Below are positions 10,776 through 21,067 of a stretch of 62,000 bases of DNA, piece after piece. The translations under genes were made by a program, and so were the position numbers. Location: NCBI GenBank assembly GCA_037447655.1, contig JBBHKE010000968.1, positions 1 through 62,000 of the forward strand, given 5' to 3'. Within the stretch, counting starts at the first letter, position 1; each line of letters begins with the position of its first letter. The DNA is from Zygnema cylindricum. Lineage: Eukaryota > Streptophyta > Zygnematophyceae > Zygnematales > Zygnemataceae. The notes beneath the pieces were generated by a model, which was given only the letters and a program-made list of their open reading frames with translations, searched no databases and had not been told where the DNA came from.

Positions 10776-11261
10776 TTATACTTCGAAAAGCACACTGTTG
10801 CTTTCATGGTATTTCTGTATGTTTTTTTTCTTCCCGATATTACCGATGCGGAGAAGCTCTAAAATATCTTCAACCTCGTTCTCCATTTCCCCTTGTTCCA
10901 CCTCATCAACATTCCAACTTCTAGTTTCTTCCAAACAAGGACACTCCTCCATATAGTGACGCGACTCCCTACAAAAGAAGCAAACCCCATTTTTCAAAGC
11001 TCCCATTTCTTTTCCTCTCCCTCTCTTTCCACCAAAATTCCAATAAGGTTTACCTTTGTCTTTCTTCCTCTCATCACACTCCCGCTCGTCACCGCCGTTC
11101 CTCTCATCACGCTTCCGCCTGTCACCACCAGTTGCTAGTGCATTCACCCTGTTACTTCCCCTACGAAGCTCCAAAGTGCTTTCCCTCACAAGAATTACCC
11201 CCCTGGTAATGCTCCAAGTCCATGAGGAGCCATCTGAAATTCTATGGGCTCCACTGCCCAC
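10776..11261 (-). pseudogene. Copia B gag C-part with zinc knuckle
   Basis: A 161-residue frame with a CX2CX4HX4C zinc knuckle (C-F-F-C-R-E-S-R-H-Y-M-E-E-C) preceded by an Arg/Lys/Asp-rich, strongly charged stretch and followed by an acidic tail. The first 45 residues (W-T-W-S-I-T-R-G-V-I-L-V-R-E-S) match the equivalent part of element E (W-K-W-N-T-V-V-R-M-I-I-V-R-E-N), placing B and E in one family. Confidence 0.82.
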
Positions 11262-11504
11262 GGAATTCGCAGATCCAAAAGAAGCTTATCTAGATAGTGC
11301 CGACTCCAAGTTGATATAAACCCAAATGAATGATCCCTTGATAATCAAAATCCTAATACAACTTCACCCCTGTGAAGATAAGACCTTGTGTGTGCTCAGT
11401 TCCACCACAGAATGCAAAGCTTGAATATGTGTTTTGGACAATATTCCCCACTTTGACTTTCCCACTGAATAAGTGCCACTCTTATAAATCTGTCTTAGTG
11501 TTTC

Positions 11505-11977
11505 CTAGATTTCTGAAGACTTGGTTAAATATAAAAGAGTGGTAGCTACGGACTTAGACACATTTCTAAGTATAAGATGTTTTGCTATAGTGTTCTTATA
11601 CTCCCAAATTCTACTGTCAGTTTCTTCAGTTTTAGTTATAACCCCTACAAGTGGGACCGTAGCCGAGAGCCAAGCTCCCCTCATCATAGGTGTTCCTTTT
11701 CCTTTCTCCCCTTTTCCCCCTTCCATGGCAATGATTTTCCCTTCACCTTTCGTTGCATCTGAATCCGGTTTATTTTCTAGGAAGCCCCAAATGAATCTCC
11801 GTAGTGAGCTCCACCAAAGGCTGGTGGCGGACATCTCACTTGTTTCGAAAAAATTCCCCATAAGTGCTTTTCGAAAAGCAATCCCTCTATCTTAAACTCC
11901 GAATAAGTGAAGTCCGTTCCATCAAACATATGCACCCTAGATGGTGGGCCCATAACCTGAAACTTTGAGACCTCCAT
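11505..11977 (-). pseudogene. Copia B gag N-part, starting inside the LTR
   Basis: The frame opens at an ATG at 11977-11975, within the LTR, and reads M-E-V-S-K-F, then Q-V-M-G-P-P-S-R across the LTR edge and primer-binding site. F-D-G-T-D-F-T-Y-S-E-F follows, the usual copia gag opening. A frameshift near 11800 moves the reading to a second frame (11861-11505) containing A-T-K-G-E-G-K and W-E-Y-K-N-T-I-A-K-H-L-I-L-R-N-V, the helix that in copia gag precedes the UBN2 region. Confidence 0.82.
11943..11957 (-). other. Primer-binding site of copia B
   Basis: Minus strand GGTTATGGGCCCACC, directly adjoining the 5' LTR. Thirteen bases complement the initiator tRNA-Met anticodon arm. The ATG within it is the complement of the CAU anticodon and is in the gag frame. 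Confidence 0.9.
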
Positions 11978-13113
11978 TGGTCCTCAAAGTAGGCAACTCA
12001 TAAGAAGCTTATTTAGATAGTGCCGACTTCAAGTTGATTTAAAACCCAAATGATTGACCACTTGACAATCATAACCCAATAATAGCTTCAACTTTGTGAA
12101 ATGAGACTTTATATGTGCTCAGTTTCACCACAGAATGCAAAGTTAGAATATGACTTTTGGATAACATTCCCCACGTTGACTTTCCCTTAGAAATGCAGCC
12201 ACCCTGACAAGCAAACACTCTAATCGACTACACCAATTGTAGCTTGGACTCCCATGAGTCCGCGGCAAAAAAAATCACTAAAAATGGTCCACAGAGTGAG
12301 TTATAATTAAATGGCAAAGTTTGCCTATTTATATAGATGCTCTCTAGGAGAGAGGCGACTACCTACCAAAATTATTCTAAGTCCTAAAACCCCTCTCTAA
12401 GCTTCCTATTACAGCGGTACGGTCCAATCTTAAGATTGTACTGTACAAACAAGTACCGTCATACTTTCTGTACGGTCAATGTACAACATTGTCATAATAT
12501 GACATTTGTCACATTTGGAATTATTATCTTGTGTTACGAAAATCCCGCGATCCTCTTGGATCCTGCCACGTGTCATCCGGACTGGCGGTGCCCGAAAACG
12601 CCAAATCGTTCACTACAGAATCTCGGCTCGCACCACGGCCGTTCGATGAAGACCGACATTTAACATGTGCTGTCTAAATAAAATATCATTTCGTTAATTC
12701 TGTGCGGTTTCAAATCCGTGCGATCTAATGAGTTTCCGTGTACAGTTCGTCCCGTAACCAGTTAAATGAAAGATATCGCGCGTTCAGATTAATATAACTA
12801 TCCTACCCCATGTACTCTAGCACTGATTGTAGTCTACAGGATAAAGCTATCGGCTATCAGATTCTTGACGGACGGTAGGTACCAGGATTCTATTGGGTTC
12901 GTCAAAGATCCTTTTGGTAAACCTACCAAATACTACAACTTGTCTCTCTCTCTGGGCAGCATGGGCAGCCATGGCTCTGTCTTCCTCTCCAACCTTCAGT
13001 GACTGCGACAAGTGTGGGTGTTTGGAGAGTGGAGCGAGAGGCAGGCTGCCTTTGCAGACATCCTCTTATTGATTTTCCTTTATTCAGACCTAGAAAATGC
13101 AAATATTTCAACA
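11958..13113 (-). repeat. 5' LTR of copia B
   Basis: Starts TGAAACTTTGAGACC on the plus strand and ends TTTCAACA. Homologous along its length to 8884-10045 and 14980-16142. It contains a hairpin at 12864-12905 whose outer stem has one G-T wobble and whose inner stem is decayed. Confidence 0.92.
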
Positions 13114-13118
13114 TCAGA

Positions 13119-13595
13119 TGCATAATCGGATACGCTATTGTTTGACACTTTCAGTTCAAAACAAGTGACCCGGAGTAGGTCAATTTTTTGCGCCTGGACG
13201 AATAGCATTGTGCCTCGTGGAAAATTGAACAAATATCCACGATGGCCGCGCGACCAGGTGGGTACACGTTGCATAAGACATGTGCCTTTCGCCAAGGAGG
13301 ATGCGAGGCCATCGGAAGCCGCAAAAAAATCTTTGAGGGAGGATATTGTTTCACGCTTCTGTTGACATCCACTAACCATTCAGAAATTTTCGTACGCTTT
13401 TACAAATCTTAAGTTTCGTCCGCCCGTACAGATTTTATTCAATACGTCGTACGAGTCACTTTTTACTTTCGCTGGTACAAATATGTGGTCACAATTTGCT
13501 GTCGGATATTCCTTGAAGATTACCAAAATCGTATCCATATATCACGTGGACAAATCAGAGTGTGCCACGCAAAAACAATGTCGGATACTGACCCT
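13119..13595. repeat. Duplicated unassigned segment, copy 1
   Basis: Unique-looking sequence right of copia B, repeated at 16148-16627 with few changes. On the minus strand a 99-codon frame (13379-13080) is open in both copies (both start M-V-S-G and end F-S-R-S-E), reaching into the LTR. On the plus strand a frame is open for 75 codons here but 171 in copy 2. The residue changes between copies are mostly non-synonymous, so I see no sign of selection and do not call a gene. Confidence 0.6.
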
Positions 13596-13811
13596 GTTAA
13601 AACACACTATAGGATCGACTCAACTTCACAAACAATAAATCAAGATAATGCACAGCGGAAGCTTACACATAAATAACTCTCAATCCCCACATAACAAATC
13701 ACATCGACAGAATATAAATATATTGCGCCGAAGCTTTTCCAAAACAATCGCTCTTTCTTACCAATCTAACTCACTCAGATTCCTAACTCACATGGAGGTC
13801 TCAGAGTTTCA
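13596..13811. other. Junction between tandem duplicate blocks
   Basis: Unassigned 0.2 kb. It ends with ATGGAGGTCTCAGAGTTTCA (13794-13813 or so), an exact 20-bp match to the U5 edge of the copia B LTR in plus orientation, but the sequence before it does not continue as that LTR. The duplicated foldback starts immediately after. Confidence 0.5.
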
Positions 13812-14694
13812 TTACTCACTTCACGTGAGCTCCACTGTGAAAGCACACACTGACATTTGACTTTTAGCCGCAAAAATGGAATCTATTTGCGAACCGCTAC
13901 GTTGAACTTAGACACAAATTAAAAGACGATGTACGACATGTATAAAATCGCACGAAACGAAATAAATATCGTACAAAATATAAAAGCGTACTCGCGTATA
14001 AATATCAATTAAACTAAAATGAAGCGTCGTCACGCGCGACCAAATGAAGCCACACTATTTATGAATCAACATTTTTACATTGAAAACGTATTTCACATTG
14101 ATTCCACCACACTATTTACAAATCGCCATTCGTAAATTGAATAAGTACTTCACGTTGATTCCGATTGTGGGTGTGTGCTTTCATTGTTGAGCTCACGTGA
14201 AGTGAGTAACTACTTGTGCGCAGCGATTTTATTTATATGTGGGTGCCTCAGTTTTGTTACAGTAAATCTGCACCGGCCGTGTGAATTGTTTTTTTTTTCA
14301 CAACGGTCGACGTTTGCAAGTGCGATAGTTTTTTAACCGCCGGTACAATATTTCGGCTGTCAAAGTTGTTCGACGGATTGACAATCAAAACTGAACTTAA
14401 GTGTATGTAGATTGTACGAGATTCTACTTCACATCTACAATTTCTGACAACTACACCGCGAATCGTTATTATTATTGAGAAATTATTAGTGTAAATAAAA
14501 AATTAGCGTCATTCATTCTAATTTAGTGATAGTAGACGTGGCAGATTATGGTCCACGTCCTTAAATAGTGTAGTTTATTCTACTTAAGGTTTAATGTCAA
14601 ATTTTTGGGGTGCCGATATAAAGTTCATAACGCTAATAACGATTCGCAGTGTACCTGCGCGCAGCAAAAATCGTCTCAGCGATTAGCAATTCCC
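13812..14694. mobile_element. Foldback element, copy 2, left-truncated
   Basis: Homologous to 7716-8597. It keeps the inner inverted repeat, the right arm and the right target duplication TTAAACTA (14695-14702), but has lost the left outer arm. The MITE at 14454-14651 is in the same position as at 8356-8554, so the MITE inserted before the block was duplicated. Confidence 0.78.
14454..14651. mobile_element. TA-flanked MITE, duplicated copy
   Basis: CACCGCGAATCGTTATTA at the left and GATTCGCAGTG at the right, with TA on both sides. Same insertion point within the foldback right arm as the copy at 8356. Confidence 0.72.
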
Positions 14695-14979
14695 TTAAAC
14701 TATTTCAACAAATGTACATCCATCAGTGTGTGAAGATGCTATACATCAAAAGGGGGATTAATCCGTACTATGGCCTCCGTGATATCCTGGAATAGATTCC
14801 ACTTACCTGGACAGCTCATTAAGGGTAAGGTTCCATTAGGGGAAAAATATCGTTGTTTAATGAAAGCCGTACTGTTTCGTACAGTGTCGTACCAAAAAAA
14901 ATAAGATGTCACAAAAACAAGCCTACTGAATAAGAAATTTGATTCTCCGCGTTTATATGCGTAAACGTGGACCGCCAAA

Positions 14980-16142
14980 TGAAACTCTGAGACCTCCATT
15001 GGTCCTCAGGGTAGGCAACTCACAAGAAGCTTATCTAGATAGTGCCGACTTCAAATTGATTTAAAACCCAAATGATTGACCCCTTGACAATCAGAACCCC
15101 ATAATAGCTTCAACCCTATGAAATAAGACTTTTTGGTGCTCAATTTCACCACAAAATGCAAAGTTATAATATGACTTTTGGATAACATTCCCCACATTGA
15201 CTTTCCCTTAGAAATGCAGCCACCCTGGCAGGCAAACACTCTGACCAACTACACCTCTGTGTAGCCTTGACTCCATTGAGTCCGTAACAAAAAGAATCAC
15301 TGAAAATGGTCCACTGAGTGAGTTTTAATTAAATGGCAAAGTTTGCCTATTTACATATATGCTCTCTAGGAGAGAGGCGACTACCTACCAAAATTATTCT
15401 AAGTCCTAAAACCCCTCTCTAAGCTTCCTAATACAGAGGTACGGTCCCATCGTAAGATTATACTGTACAAGAGTTACAGGTACCATCGTACTTTCTGTAC
15501 GGTCAATGTACGACATCGTCATAATATGACATTGTTCACATCCGGAATTATTATCTTGTGTTCCGAAAATCCGCGATCCTCTTGGATCTTGCCACGTGTC
15601 ATCCGGAGTGGCGGTGCCCGAAAACGACAAATCGTCCACTACAGAATCTCGGCTCGCACCACGGCCGTTCGATGAAGACCGACATTTAACATTGGTCGTC
15701 TAAATAAAAATATCATTTCGTTAATTCTGTGCGGTTTGGAATCCGTGCGATCTAATGAGTTTTGGTGTACAGTTCGTCCCGTAACCAGTTAAATGAAAGA
15801 TATTGCGCGTTCAGATTAATATAACTATCCTACCCCATGTACTCTAACACTGATTGTAGTCTACACGATAAAGCTATCGGCTATCAGATTCTTGACGGAC
15901 GGTAGGTACCAGGATCAAATCCTGGTACCGTCAAAGATCCTTTTGGTAAACCTACCAAATACTACAGCTTGTCTCTCTCTCTGGGTAGCATGGGCATCCA
16001 TGGCTCTGTCTTCCTCTCCAACCTTCAGTGACTGCGACAAGTGTGGGGGTTTGGAGAGTGGAGCGAGAGGCAGGCTGCCTTTGCAGACATCCTCTTATTG
16101 ATTTTCCTTTATTCAGACCTAGAAAATGCATACATTTCAACA
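14980..16142 (-). repeat. Solo LTR of copia B family
   Basis: A single complete LTR (TGAAACTCTGAG...TTTCAACA) at the same relative site as element B in the first block, flanked by CCAAA and TCACA, which both resemble the TCAGA duplication of element B with one or two changes. This is what recombination between the two LTRs would leave. It contains the hairpin at 15892-15934 with an 11-bp inner stem (GGTACCAGGAT/ATCCTGGTACC). Confidence 0.85.
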
Positions 16143-16147
16143 TCACA

Positions 16148-16682
16148 TGCATAATCGGATACACTATTGTTTGACACTTTCAGTTCAGAACAAGTGACCC
16201 GGAGTAGGTCAATTTTTTGCGCCTGGACGAATAGCATTGTGCCTCGTGGAAAATTGAACAAATATCCACGACGACCGCGCGACCAGGTGGGTACACGTTG
16301 CATAAGACATGTGCCTTTCGCCAGAGAGGATGCGAGGCCACCGGAAGCCGCAAAAAAATCTCTGAGGGAGGATATTGTTTCACGCTTCTGCTGCCATCCA
16401 CTAACCATTCAGAAATTTTCGTACGCTTTTACAAATCTTAAGTTTCGTCCGCCCGTACAGATTTTATTCAATACGTCGTACGAGTCACTTTTTACTTTCG
16501 CTGGTACAAATATGTGGTCACAATTTGCTGTCGGATATTCCTTGAAGATTACCAAAATCGTATCCATATATCACGTGGACAAATCAGAGTGTGCCATGCA
16601 AAAACAATGTCGGTTACTGACCCGACACAATGGAACGATAGCTTCAGTAGAAGAATTTTTGACGTTTACTGAGACCGCCTAA
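16148..16682. repeat. Duplicated unassigned segment, copy 2
   Basis: Copy of 13119-13595 up to about 16627, then diverging. A 171-codon plus-strand frame (16167-16682, starting M-F-D-T-F-S-S-E-Q) and a 99-codon minus-strand frame (16408-16109) overlap it. I recognise neither. The longer plus frame owes its length to loss of a TGA present in copy 1 (TGTTGA there, TGCTGC here). Coding status unproven. Confidence 0.5.
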
Positions 16683-17847
16683 TGGAACAACGCTCTAAGT
16701 GCAATTCTGAGAATATCGCCGCGTTCGAAGATAAGCCAATAGCGAATAGGAGCCTCCCTTTCTGGTAGCAGATTTGTGTACGGTACTTTCAACGCTTTTC
16801 GAAGCAGGTGCGACAAAGAGCTCCACTAGCTGCAGGTACCAGTACGGTACCGTACTCCATCACGGTATACCGGCAGCGGTTACTTCTTGCTGTAATTTGT
16901 TTTTTCCATATTTATGTACGGAATGCGCGTGATCCTGCCTCCTGGTCCCCTACAGCTACAGTACGGTACGGTACTGTACTGAATAGAAGAAGTTGAAAAA
17001 CGGCGGACGGCGAATTTGGTCCGTCGAGCTTTGATTTATTGTTCGGCCGAACTCCGGGTGGAGAATGTGCATCGAGTCATCGGCAGTTCGAATGGGCCAA
17101 AAAGGGGTTTTGTCTGTATTCACACGCTTCCTCTACGTGGCGAATACCTGTGAGCGTGGAGGGTGCCGTTTTTCGTACGTAAAAAACAAGAAATTGCTGT
17201 AAAAACGGACAAAATTGCCAAATTGGACTGTTAGAGAGCGCATGTATTTCATTCTGGCTGAATGGTGTACGTTTTGATTCCGGAAACAGAAACGTCCGTA
17301 CATAAGTCACTAGCCGTGTGTCACTAGCCAGACTGTCCTTGACTATTCGTCCGTGTTTCCTTCCGGTTGCCCCTTTGGAAAAATATCGGTCCAACGAACA
17401 AAGGACAATTGGTACTGGCCAACGGAGCAAATTTAAAATATCTATGTCCGTACAGAAACGTGTCATCCAAATTTGGCTATTTCGATGAACTGCTCCACGC
17501 GGGCAGAATTAAATAAACTGACGTGGCGGTTTTCTATAGAAAATTGTCAAATGGCAGGACCTTCCGTGGACTTTGTATTTTGTGCCGGCACCACTGGTGT
17601 GAGCCTTCAGTGAATATTCGTTGCACTGCTCCGCCGCTCTTCCCCAAGGTCGTCTGGCAGAAACTGTGGACAAAAAGACCTTCGCCAGTCATTAAATGAA
17701 GTACACGAGCTGTACCCATCTAGCGTGCCAAATTTAACTGTCAAACGGTTTGCGCGTAAGGATATGTCCCCATGTACTTGTAACTTAGCGAACTTACTTT
17801 GTATTTTAGGGCGGATCCGCAGGACCCGGTTTTCAAGTGTCCCTATG
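16683..17847. other. unassigned region
   Basis: No repeat or recognised gene. The longest frame is 129 codons on the minus strand (17466-17077, M-T-R-F-C-T-D-I-D-I), with no motif I know. GTAC-containing words are frequent, for example GTACGGTACGGTACTGTACT near 16960. Plus-strand 17830-17855 followed by 19324 onward would read F-K-C-P-Y-V-C-K-K-E-I-V-T-Y-A-C-D-D-C once the transposons between are ignored, a possible host exon fragment with paired cysteines. Confidence 0.35.
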
Positions 17848-17855
17848 TCTGTAAG

Positions 17856-19315
17856 TACACCGCGAATCGTAATTAGAGTAACGAAAAAATTAGAGTAAAA
17901 AAACAAAAAAAAACAATTAGAGTAATTGACGCTAATTTATGTGAGAGAGCTTTTTCAACTATGAAGTTTACTCTAATTTATTTAGTTATTCTATATTAGG
18001 TTATGTCGGCAATAATTATGTGCGCGATAATTATGAACACTAAATTACGTAGACGTACAAAATGTGTCAGTCCGGTATAGTACTGACGTCATTATGACGT
18101 TAATAATATTTGTCGCATTCAATGTCAGTTAATGTTCACACTGACAAAGATGCTGTCGTCGGACGAGAGTTATGCGAACGGCTTTTTTTCGATGTGATTG
18201 ATTTTTTTGTTTAGTGCGATTTCACGTGCGAGCGCGATTCTATTAAATCATTATTTGTACCTTTTTACTTATAAAAGTACAATTTTGCAAGGTCTAACGT
18301 CGTCCGTACTCCACACTATTTAAAAATGACCTATATTATAATTTTTTACTCTAATTAAACCTCACCTAAATTAGAATAATTACAAAATTAGAATCGATTA
18401 CTCTATTTGATGTGAAAGAGTCGAAATTTCGAGCGACCGAATTAGAGTAATTTATTCTAATTACGATTCGCGGTGTAGTGTTGGGTATCGAAGACCAATT
18501 GCCGATACTCGATATGTACCGAATTTTAGGTACCGGATAATCGATAAATCGCATCGATATATCGATTATCGAAATATCGCGATATTTAGCCGATATATCG
18601 CCGATATATCGTATCGTCAATGTATCGAGGCATTTAAAAAAAAAAAATGAAAATTTTCACAGGTCTTCAAAGTCATGAGCCTTCGGACAAGATGACCGTA
18701 AAATCTTTGCCGAAAAGAAATACGGTTTTTTCTTGAAAGTCAGCAGAGTGAAGGAGATCTTTGAGGTACATTGACGCGGTACACTTGCGAAGTACACGTA
18801 CGTAATACGCAAGGACGGATTTCTATACGAAAATGGTCGGTTCTCAAATCTTTGACGATTTTAGAGATTTGATCGTCAACTTCCAAGGACCACTCAAATC
18901 GAAACACGTATGTAAAAACCTGTTTACAAAAGATACGCGATGTTAACCGAGGCCTCTATAATACATAAATTTTGATGTCCGTACTATTACAGATACCTCG
19001 TCATGTAACCATACCCCAAATAAGTAATCATATGAATTATAGAATTTGTATTTTTTTGTCGGTTACATTTTGCGGCGTCTACCTTTAAGTCACGGAACGA
19101 AAATCACGTCGTACGTGGCGTATCAGACAATTTGTTTTTTTCGCTAAAATAACATATTATATTAAAATATAAAATATTAAATTTAAAAAAATACTATATA
19201 TCGCGATAATTTATGTTGGTCTCGGTACGATATATTGAGGAGTCTGCTCGATCGATATTCGATATATCGAATATCGATATTGTCGCGATATGAATTTACC
19301 CGATACCCAACACTA
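17856..19315. mobile_element. hAT-type non-autonomous transposon, itself interrupted
   Basis: Terminal inverted repeats TAGTGTTGGGTATCG and CGATACCCAACACTA, flanked by a perfect 8-bp duplication TCTGTAAG (17848-17855 and 19316-19323). The left terminus is split: TA at 17856-17857, then a 620-bp MITE insertion, then GTGTTGGGTATCG from 18478. The subterminal regions are packed with CGATATATCG-type words, plausible transposase-binding repeats. No transposase is encoded in about 840 bp of its own sequence. Confidence 0.88.
17858..18475. mobile_element. TA-flanked MITE, long member
   Basis: Terminal repeats CACCGCGAATCGTAATTAGA (left) and its complement (right), about 23 of 24 bp matching, with TA on both sides (17856-17857, 18476-18477). 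It fits Tc1/mariner-type target choice. Its interior carries repeated ATTAGAGTAA words in both orientations. It landed on the terminal TA of the hAT element. Confidence 0.85.
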
Positions 19316-19323
19316 TCTGTAAG

Positions 19324-20690
19324 AAAGAAATCGTAACTTACGCTTGTGACGATTGTAAACGTCGACAATACCTGTGACGGCTGTCAAAGTCTATAATCTG
19401 TGGTCGCACATTATTTTTTGGAACTGCTTTGCGACGTCGCATATCTTACCGTGACATTGTAGACGTACCGCCTGCCAGCCTGTGCAGTTTCACAATTGAA
19501 GAAGATGCGATTTAAGCGTCGCCTGTCCGGTGGACGTGAAATGGCATCGGAATTTCGAGACCCCTAAAAAAAAAAAAATCCGTACTGGACGAAAACGGAC
19601 AAAACCAAATAAATTGTATACTTTTCTTTGTCGTATTGAACGCAATCAGACAAAACATAGCAAATTCTGTACTTTTCTTTGTTCTTGGAAATTGTATGAA
19701 AATTTTCGAAAATTAGGGCACGTGCGAATATATGTTCCTATTTGTTTATCGAAAATACCTAGTTTTAAAAAACATCCCCCATGTGTTTTAAACGTAAGGT
19801 TGAAGATGACATTTTTTGTCGTGGAAGTGGGCAGAAAAACACAAGACGACAAATTTTCGTACATCCTAAGTTCGAGGATGACTCAAATTGTACTCTACAA
19901 ATTTTTGATTCCTTCGTACGGTTGCAACTTAGGCAGTACGGCGCTAAGTTTTACATGAAAACAACCGAAAAAAACCCTCACTTATGCACATGGGGACATA
20001 CCCTAAGGACGAAATCGTAACTTATGCTTGTGACTATTGTATACGTCGACAATACCTGTGACAGCTGTCAACGTCTACAATCTGTGGTGGCACGTTATTT
20101 TTTGGAACTGCTTGTGACGTCGCATGTCTTACCGTGCCATTGTAGACATACCGCCTTCCAACCTGTGCCGTTTCACCGTTGAAGACGAGGGGCTTTGCCT
20201 TTGCGTCTCCTATCCGGTCGACATGAAATGGCATCGGAATTTGAAGAACCCTGCAAAAAAGAAATCCGTACTGGAAGAAAACGGACAAAACCAAACAAAT
20301 TGTGTACTTTTCTTCGTCGTATTCGAACGTAAACGGACAAAATATAGCGAATTCTGTACTTCTCTTTGTCCTTGGAAATCGTATGAAATTTTTTGAAAAT
20401 TACGGCACGTGCGAATATATGTTCCTATTTCTTTATCGAAAATACCTAGTTTTAAAACACATTGCCCATGTGTTTTAAACGTGAGGTTGAAGATGACGTT
20501 TTTTGTCGTGGAAGTGGGTTGAAAAACACAAGACGACAAATTTTCATACATCCTAAATTCGAGGATGACGCAAATTGTACTCTACAAGTTTGCGATTCCT
20601 TTGTACGGTTGCAACTTAGGCAATACGACGCTAAGTTTTACAAGAAAACGACAAAAAAAAAACCCTTATTTATTTGTTTCTTTTAATATT
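19324..20690. repeat. Tandem duplication of a 0.68-kb segment
   Basis: Unit 1 (about 19331-20010) and unit 2 (about 20016-20690) are directly repeated. Both keep matching plus-strand frames: 19781-20020 (79 codons) and 20462-20686 (74 codons), sharing M-C-F-K-R-x-V-E-D-D and D-S-F-V-R-L-Q-L-R-Q-Y. Upstream both also keep Y-R-x-I-V-D-x-P-P-x-x-L-C. The frames look protein-like but match no family I know, and most differences between units change the residue. Each unit starts with a stretch readable as E-I-V-T-Y-A-C-D-x-C. It may be a duplicated exon remnant. Confidence 0.55.
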
Positions 20691-21067
20691 TTCTTTTAGA
20701 GAGTTTGAGGGATCAAGTACGGAGTTTGAAAAATTATTTTTGAAAATTGTTGTGATCCTTTAGTTTTAATTTTTAAATGAATTTGAGAGAATTGTGGGAA
20801 ATAGATTCGGATTTAGAAATTGGTAGGAACAATGTGTTGTAATCGGAAAAGAAAAAGGAAAAAAAAAATTATAAATTATTTTTATAAAATGTGGAAAGCT
20901 TTATGGAGGCAGCGGAATCAGTGGTGGAACAATGGGGGAAATTTGTGTCGGAGGCATTTGGCGGATTCAGATGGAGGAGGCAACAAGAGCTGACAGTGGT
21001 GACAGCTGATGACGTAGATCGATGGAGTGTGATAGATGATGACGTGGCGTCATGGATTTATGAAACT
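20691..21067 (+). other. unassigned, with an 87-codon frame
   Basis: The frame at 20891-21154 opens M-E-S-F-M-E-A-A-E-S-V-V-E-Q-W-G-K-F, rich in Glu, Trp and Asp, and runs on into the LTR at 21083. I do not recognise it. It could be the end of an accessory gene of the retroelement whose 3' LTR follows, or chance. Confidence 0.3.

Larger units (their letters stand above)
8884..13113 (-). mobile_element. Internally deleted copia element B
   Basis: Two LTRs of about 1.16 kb (8884-10045 and 11958-13113) flanked by perfect target duplications TCAGA (8879-8883, 13114-13118). The 1.9-kb internal part holds decayed gag and a small RT/RNase H remnant on the minus strand. Protease, integrase and most of RT are gone. 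The gag resembles that of element E, as do the LTRs. Confidence 0.92.

Noticed and set aside
10372-11319. Plus-strand Ser/Pro/Leu-rich frames of up to 194 codons
   Set aside because: Antisense shadows of the charged gag and pol remnants of copia B.
17077-17466. 129-codon minus-strand frame as a host gene
   Set aside because: No motif, no homologous second copy, and no splice or promoter evidence. Left as unassigned.
18366-18620. Frame rich in Ile, Arg and Tyr
   Set aside because: Produced by the CGATATATCG subterminal repeats of the hAT element.
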